Positions 41,623 through 45,850 of a stretch of DNA of 45,850 nucleotides are shown here, piece by piece. Every line of letters begins with the position of its first letter. Positions within the stretch are counted from its first letter, which is position 1. The position numbers were made by a program, and so were the translations under genes. The notes under the pieces are model-generated. The model saw only the letters and a program-made list of their open reading frames with translations, was not told the DNA's origin and made no database searches. The DNA is taken from NCBI GenBank assembly GCA_026707445.1, contig JAPOWV010000053.1, positions 1 to 45,850 of the forward strand, written 5' to 3'. This DNA comes from Gammaproteobacteria bacterium (GTDB taxonomy: Bacteria > Pseudomonadota > Gammaproteobacteria > Steroidobacterales > Foliamicaceae).

Positions 41623-42801
41623 ATGCATCGCCAACAAATCCGTTCCAACTACCGTTCCGTTTTCAGGACCCTTCCGATTGCGGTAATTCTTGCCTTTGCC
41701 GCGTATGGGCTTTCGCCCGCCCTCAGCGCCCAACCGGCCGGAGGGCCGCCCGTCGAGGCAGCGACGCCGGACAGCATCGAGTGGCAGACCGACGAGATGC
41801 TGCCGTATTACGAAATACCGAACATACCGGTATCGGCCGAGGCGTACTTCGCGCCGGACAGTTATCACCTGATCGCCCAGACCCGCGATCCCGACGCGGT
41901 ACAGGGCGCAACCGGAAGACACGGCAACCTGACCTACACCTACACAATCGAGGGTACGGAAATCACGCGCATCAACGACAAGGGTCAGGACGCCTGCTCG
42001 TACTTCTTTCCGGATCAGCAGCGCGTGATATTCACCTCGACCCGGGACAACCTGCATCTGCCGGTCGGAAACTGGTCGGATGAGGACGAGTACCCCACTG
42101 GCGGCGAGCTCTACATCGCGAATGTCGACGGCAGCGACCGCCGCCGGCTGACCCACAACGAGTGGTACGAGGCGGAAGTCGTCGTTTCGCCCACCGGCGA
42201 ATGGATCGCTTTCGGACGCAACATCGACGGCCGGCAGGACCTGTGGCGCATACGCCCGGACGGCACGGACGAACAGCGCATCACGGACACCGACGACTGG
42301 CAGGAAGGCTCTCCGTATTTCATGCCCGACGGCGAGCACCTGATGTTCCGCTCCTGGCGCGACTCGGATTACAAAAGGATCAGGCCCACGCCCATGATCG
42401 TCATGACGATCAACATCGACGGTTCCGAGTGGCGCGGCTACACCTTTGACGGGGACATGAACTGGGCGCCCAACCCGGCGCCGGACGGACGCCATTACGT
42501 TTTTGTACGCGTTACCGATATGGACGCCGGCCCGCTGGGCAACTGGGACATATTCCTCGGCGATCTGGCCGGCGGCGAACCCGTGCGTCTGACGACGTTT
42601 CCGGGATTCGACGGCTTGCCCGGCATGGCCCCGAACGGAAAACTGCTGGCCTGGGCGCGGGCCAGGGGAGGAGGCTTCATGGCGGGAATCAAGACCCACA
42701 TCATGGACGTGTCTTCGCTGGAGATCGGCCCCGAGAACTACGAGCCGCTGAACCCCGAATGGGGCCGCCCCATGTTTGACGACCCGCCGGCCGGGGAGTA
42801 A
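41623..42801 (+). CDS. Exported PD40/TolB-like beta-propeller protein
   Basis: The 392-residue protein has a signal peptide (cleavage near ALSA-QP, residue 37) and repeated propeller units of the PD40/TolB type: YFAPDSYHLIAQTRD, YFFPDQQRVIFTSTRDN, IANVDGSDRRRLTHNEW, VSPTGEWIAFGRNIDG, IRPDGTDEQRITDTDDW and YFMPDGEHLMFRS. Six blades are plausible. Such proteins act as periplasmic scaffolds or, when fused, as enzymes; there is no catalytic domain here. CCGGGGAGG precedes the ATG. It is not tolB itself, as the Tol genes are absent and the N-terminal TolB domain is missing. Confidence 0.82.
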   Translation: MHRQQIRSNYRSVFRTLPIAVILAFAAYGLSPALSAQPAGGPPVEAATPDSIEWQTDEMLPYYEIPNIPVSAEAYFAPDSYHLIAQTRDPDAVQGATGRHGNLTYTYTIEGTEITRINDKGQDACSYFFPDQQRVIFTSTRDNLHLPVGNWSDEDEYPTGGELYIANVDGSDRRRLTHNEWYEAEVVVSPTGEWIAFGRNIDGRQDLWRIRPDGTDEQRITDTDDWQEGSPYFMPDGEHLMFRSWRDSDYKRIRPTPMIVMTINIDGSEWRGYTFDGDMNWAPNPAPDGRHYVFVRVTDMDAGPLGNWDIFLGDLAGGEPVRLTTFPGFDGLPGMAPNGKLLAWARARGGGFMAGIKTHIMDVSSLEIGPENYEPLNPEWGRPMFDDPPAGE

Positions 42802-42902
42802 TCAGGACATAAGGCCCGGCTCGTACTGCCGGACATGACGCCTGGTGCCCTGATCGAGGGCGGCACGCCCGCGGTCCGGGGTTGCGGGCGGGAGAGAACT
42901 CC

Positions 42903-44618
42903 ATGGAACTGATGAATTTCTTTAACGCCCTGAACGCCGTGATCTGGCACAACTGGGTGCTGTACGCGGTACTGGGAACGGGCGTCCTGTTTACCCTCTG
43001 GAGCGGCTTTTGCCAGTACCGCGCGCTGACCCACGGGGTGGCCATAACGCGCGGCAAGTACGACGACAAGGACGATCCGGGCGCAATTTCCCATTTCCAG
43101 GCCCTTTCAGCTGCGCTGTCGGCCACGGTAGGCCTGGGCAACATCGGCGGAGTGGCTCTTGCCATCAGCCTGGGCGGACCGGGCGCGGTGTTCTGGATGT
43201 GGGTCGTGGGGCTGTTCGGCATGGCGGTCAAGCTGACCGAAGTGACGCTGACCATGCTCTACCGCAATACCGACGATCCCGCGAATCCTCACGGCGGGCC
43301 GATGATGGTTGTGGATCAGGGTTTGCCGGCCCGCTGGCCGAAACTGCGGCCGGCCGGCAAGGTCTTCGCGGTGATCTTCAGTATTTCGGTCGTGATATCG
43401 GCGATCACCGGGGGCAACCTGTTCCAGGCGTGGAACGTCGGCGACGTGACCGAAAGCTACTTCGGCGTTCCGGCATGGATGTGCGGTCTTGCGCTGGCCG
43501 TCGCGGCGGGCCTGGTGATCATCGGCGGTATCCAGCGCATCGGGCAGGTCGCTTCGCGCCTGGTGCCGTTCATGGTGGTGCTCTACTTCTTCGGCTGCAT
43601 TGCCGTGCTGGGGCTGAGCTATGAGCAGATTCCCGAATCGTTCGCGCTGATCTTCCGCGGCGCCTTCTCGTCCCTGGAAGGCACCGGCGCATTTATCGGC
43701 GGCACGGCCGGCGCCGCGTTCATTTTCGGGATGAAGCGCGCGCTGTTCTCAAGCGAGGCCGGCCAGGGCTCTTCGCCGATCGCGCATTCGGCGGCGCGCA
43801 CCGACGAACCGGTGCGTGAAGGCATCGTCGCCGCGCTCGAGCCGTTCATCGACACGCTGGTGGTATGCACGCTGACCGCGCTGGTGATCCTCAGTACCGG
43901 GCAGTGGCGACGCGGTCCGGAAGCCGAGTTCCCCGCCGGCCCCGACGTCGTGGCCGCGGATACCGCCGGTTTGTGGACGATTGCGGAAAGCGCCGCGCCG
44001 GATCGCGCCGGCGGCGACTGGACGGGCGGCGAGTCCGTGTTCACGGTGGCCGTGGCGGACTACAACCCGGATACGGACAACAACCTGCACAAGATTTCGG
44101 GCGAGATCGAACTGAATGCCGACGGGCTGGCGACGATTCGCTGGCAGTCCATCGAGAGCTCAGTTGCCCCGGTCTTGCGGGACAGCGGTCTGTACGTGTC
44201 CTACGAGGGCGCGACCATGACGGCGCGCGCGCTGGATTCGGCCATTCCCGGCCTCGGCAAGTGGCTGGTCAGCCTGGCCGTGTGGCTGTTCGCCTTCTCC
44301 ACCATCATTTCCTGGAGCTATTACGCTGAGCAGGCGGTGTGGTTCCTGGGCGCCCGCAAGGTCGGGCTTCTGGTTTACAAGATCTGCTATTGCCTGCTGG
44401 CGCTGGTCGCGACGCTGGGATGGCTGCGCACGGACGCCGAACTGGACACGGTCACGACGCTCGGAACCGGTCTGATGCTGGTGGTGAACATGCCGATCAT
44501 GTGGCTGTTCGGCTGGCAGGCGATGCGCGCCTACAAGGAATATATCCGCAGGTTCACGAGCGGGCGTATGGACCGCGGCGATGGCGCCCCGACACTGGAC
44601 GACCTGATCAGGGGCTAG
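42903..44618 (+). CDS. AGCS-family sodium/amino acid symporter with a large loop insert
   Basis: The 571-residue inner-membrane protein is an alanine/glycine:cation symporter. GSGFCQ-like SGFCQYRALTHG, SATVGLGNIGGVALAI, GGPMMVVDQGL, AFIFGMKRALFSSEAGQGSSPIAHSAA (parts) and the C-terminal SWSYYAEQAVWFLG are family hallmarks. Between membrane segments, about residues 333-440 form a hydrophilic stretch with YNPDTDNNLHKISGEIELNADG and ITYRW-like beta strands, absent in the classic 450-500 residue members. The ATG at 42903 follows GGGAGAG; an upstream start at 42882 is less likely. The gene end overlaps the convergent efflux gene by 11 bases. Confidence 0.9.
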   Translation: MELMNFFNALNAVIWHNWVLYAVLGTGVLFTLWSGFCQYRALTHGVAITRGKYDDKDDPGAISHFQALSAALSATVGLGNIGGVALAISLGGPGAVFWMWVVGLFGMAVKLTEVTLTMLYRNTDDPANPHGGPMMVVDQGLPARWPKLRPAGKVFAVIFSISVVISAITGGNLFQAWNVGDVTESYFGVPAWMCGLALAVAAGLVIIGGIQRIGQVASRLVPFMVVLYFFGCIAVLGLSYEQIPESFALIFRGAFSSLEGTGAFIGGTAGAAFIFGMKRALFSSEAGQGSSPIAHSAARTDEPVREGIVAALEPFIDTLVVCTLTALVILSTGQWRRGPEAEFPAGPDVVAADTAGLWTIAESAAPDRAGGDWTGGESVFTVAVADYNPDTDNNLHKISGEIELNADGLATIRWQSIESSVAPVLRDSGLYVSYEGATMTARALDSAIPGLGKWLVSLAVWLFAFSTIISWSYYAEQAVWFLGARKVGLLVYKICYCLLALVATLGWLRTDAELDTVTTLGTGLMLVVNMPIMWLFGWQAMRAYKEYIRRFTSGRMDRGDGAPTLDDLIRG

Positions 44619-45798
44619 CCCGGCGCAAGGCTCGCCTGAGGCTGCCGGCGCGGATGGCCACGCAGGTCAGCGTCAGCATGGAGAAAACGAGCACGCAGTA
44701 GACCATGGGATAGGCCGAATCGGTAAGGACCGATCCCACGACCTGCATCCCCAGGGCGCCGAATGCATGCTGCAGGGCCGCGGTGATCGCCGAAGCCGTG
44801 CCTGCGTGCCGGCCGGCGCTGGTCAGCGACCCGGCCTGCGAGTTGGGCATGAAGACGCCGGAGCCGAACGCCCAGGGCGCCATGCCGATGAACAGCACGG
44901 TCAGGCTGGCGCCGAACACATAAAGCAGCGCGAGCAGCAGGAAGGTCGTGACGGTGGTGATCGTCATGCCCAGCATCATGGAGCCGTTTACCCCCAGCCG
45001 CGGGCCGAGCCAGATGGAACTCATCGTGCCCAGAAAGTAGAAGGAGCTCAGCGCCATGGTCCACACGCCGTAGGTGGAGGCGCTGTGCCCGAGCATCGTT
45101 TCTATGACGTGCGGCGCCCCGGCGCCGAAGCAGTAATACGCGCCCACGATCAGCCCGGTGGCGAAGGAGTAGCGCAGAAAACGCGGGTTGGTAAGCAATG
45201 AGCGAAAGGCCCGCTTGCCCCCTCCGGGGCGTGCGTCATGGGTTTCCTCAATCCGCCAGAACAGGCCGATCAGCAGGATGAAGAAGACGGCCAGGAAAAC
45301 GAAAATGCTGCGCCAGCCGAAGGAATCGGTCATGTAGCCGCTCAGCGCCGGCGCCACCATGGGCCCGATCATCATCGCCATGGTAAGGATGGCCAGCATT
45401 CGGGGCAGCCGCTTCTGACCGAAGGCGTCTTTCAGCATTACCCGCGCCAGAGTGATACAGCCGGCCGCGCCCAGCCCCTGCATGCAGCGGCCCGCGATCA
45501 GGGTTTCGATGTTCTGGGCGAAGACGCAGACCAGGCTCCCTGCCCCCATCATCAGCAGGGCGGCGAGCAACGGCGGACGCCGGCCGAAGCGATCGGCCAG
45601 CGGGCCGTAGATCAACACCCCCGGTGCGATGATGAAGGTGGCCAGGGATGTCGTTACCTGGACCATGGCCCGGGAAACTTCGAACTCGATTTCGAGTACA
45701 GGAAGGGCAGGGAACAGGATGGTCAGCGACATTGGCCCGCTCATCGTGATGAGCGCCAGCACGAAGACCAGCATGCGTTCGGATCGCGTCAGCAGCAT
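44608..45798 (-). CDS. Bcr/CflA-type MFS drug efflux transporter
   Basis: The 396-residue protein has twelve membrane segments and belongs to the Bcr/CflA subfamily of drug/proton antiporters. The loop motif GPLADRFGRRPPLL is between helices two and three, and the family pattern IAGRCMQGLGAAGCITLARVML with the MAMMIGPMVAPALSGYM motif C region follows (parts). Substrate is not predictable; multidrug, sulfonamide or dipeptide export are known in relatives. No clear ribosome site precedes either ATG 45798 or ATG 45774, so the start is uncertain. The remaining 52 bases to the window edge contain no recognisable feature. Confidence 0.88.
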   Translation of the reverse strand: MLLTRSERMLVFVLALITMSGPMSLTILFPALPVLEIEFEVSRAMVQVTTSLATFIIAPGVLIYGPLADRFGRRPPLLAALLMMGAGSLVCVFAQNIETLIAGRCMQGLGAAGCITLARVMLKDAFGQKRLPRMLAILTMAMMIGPMVAPALSGYMTDSFGWRSIFVFLAVFFILLIGLFWRIEETHDARPGGGKRAFRSLLTNPRFLRYSFATGLIVGAYYCFGAGAPHVIETMLGHSASTYGVWTMALSSFYFLGTMSSIWLGPRLGVNGSMMLGMTITTVTTFLLLALLYVFGASLTVLFIGMAPWAFGSGVFMPNSQAGSLTSAGRHAGTASAITAALQHAFGALGMQVVGSVLTDSAYPMVYCVLVFSMLTLTCVAIRAGSLRRALRRASP

Positions 45799-45850
45799 GC
45801 AGGTCAGCTGGTGTTCGACCAGCAGCCGAGGCCCGGCTGTGTGGCCCTAG

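Noticed and set aside
41623..42801. tolB of the Tol-Pal system
   Set aside because: The propeller repeats are similar, but the TolB N-terminal domain is missing and no tol or pal genes are nearby.

Overview
The window is about 46 kb of high-GC bacterial chromosome, densely coding, with short intergenic gaps and no rRNA, tRNA, CRISPR or prophage that I can see. Outer-membrane TonB-dependent receptors, FtsEX, TatABC, RpoH with a typical RpoH box, and the rsmD-coaD and mutM neighbourhood point to a Gram-negative proteobacterium, most likely a high-GC gammaproteobacterium. I cannot name a genus from sequence alone.

Layout. 0-9 kb is mostly housekeeping: ilvD (cut by the window edge), an exported metallo-beta-lactamase-fold protein, mutM, then rsmD-coaD-ggt on the minus strand, ftsE-ftsX, and an orphan ABC ATPase. 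9-17.8 kb is one tightly coupled arginine biosynthesis operon: argR, argG, an unassigned P-loop protein, argC, argD, an N-acylornithine carbamoyltransferase (argF'), argB, argH and a hotdog thioesterase. Neighbouring genes from argG onward mostly overlap by 1-17 bases. 17.8-25.9 kb holds a small lipoprotein, tatABC, dtd, an OPT transporter, small proteins, an MsrQ-like gene, a HIT protein and an acyl-CoA dehydrogenase. 25.9-45.8 kb is more accessory: three TonB-dependent receptors (two of them a tandem duplication), a Tat-exported amidohydrolase, a cytochrome c/PQQ-type sugar dehydrogenase, a UbiD-family decarboxylase, an MFS carrier, rpoH, an exported beta-propeller protein, an AGCS symporter and a Bcr/CflA-like efflux pump.

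Three observations stand out. First, a 259-bp non-coding element with 29-bp perfect terminal inverted repeats and CTAG target duplications is inserted in the 5' end of argD. Removing it in thought restores an in-frame argD whose ATG overlaps argC. In the present sequence the interrupted frame runs through the element and stops at a TGATG that restarts argD, so translational coupling may be preserved. Second, the carbamoyltransferase has Ala at the position that separates acetylornithine (Glu) from succinylornithine (Pro) enzymes and otherwise looks like the Bacteroidetes succinylornithine type. The operon lacks argA, argJ and argE but carries a P-loop protein of the BioD/DUF1611 type, a candidate for a missing acyl-transfer step. 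Third, the tandem receptor genes have exactly the same length and share a 734-bp stretch without a single difference inside otherwise diverged copies, a gene-conversion signature.

Smaller points are a sigma-32-type promoter in front of rpoH, a thioesterase gene with no normal start codon and an in-frame TAG two codons after its only ATG, and a family of intergenic hairpins built around GGCGGGAYGCC.
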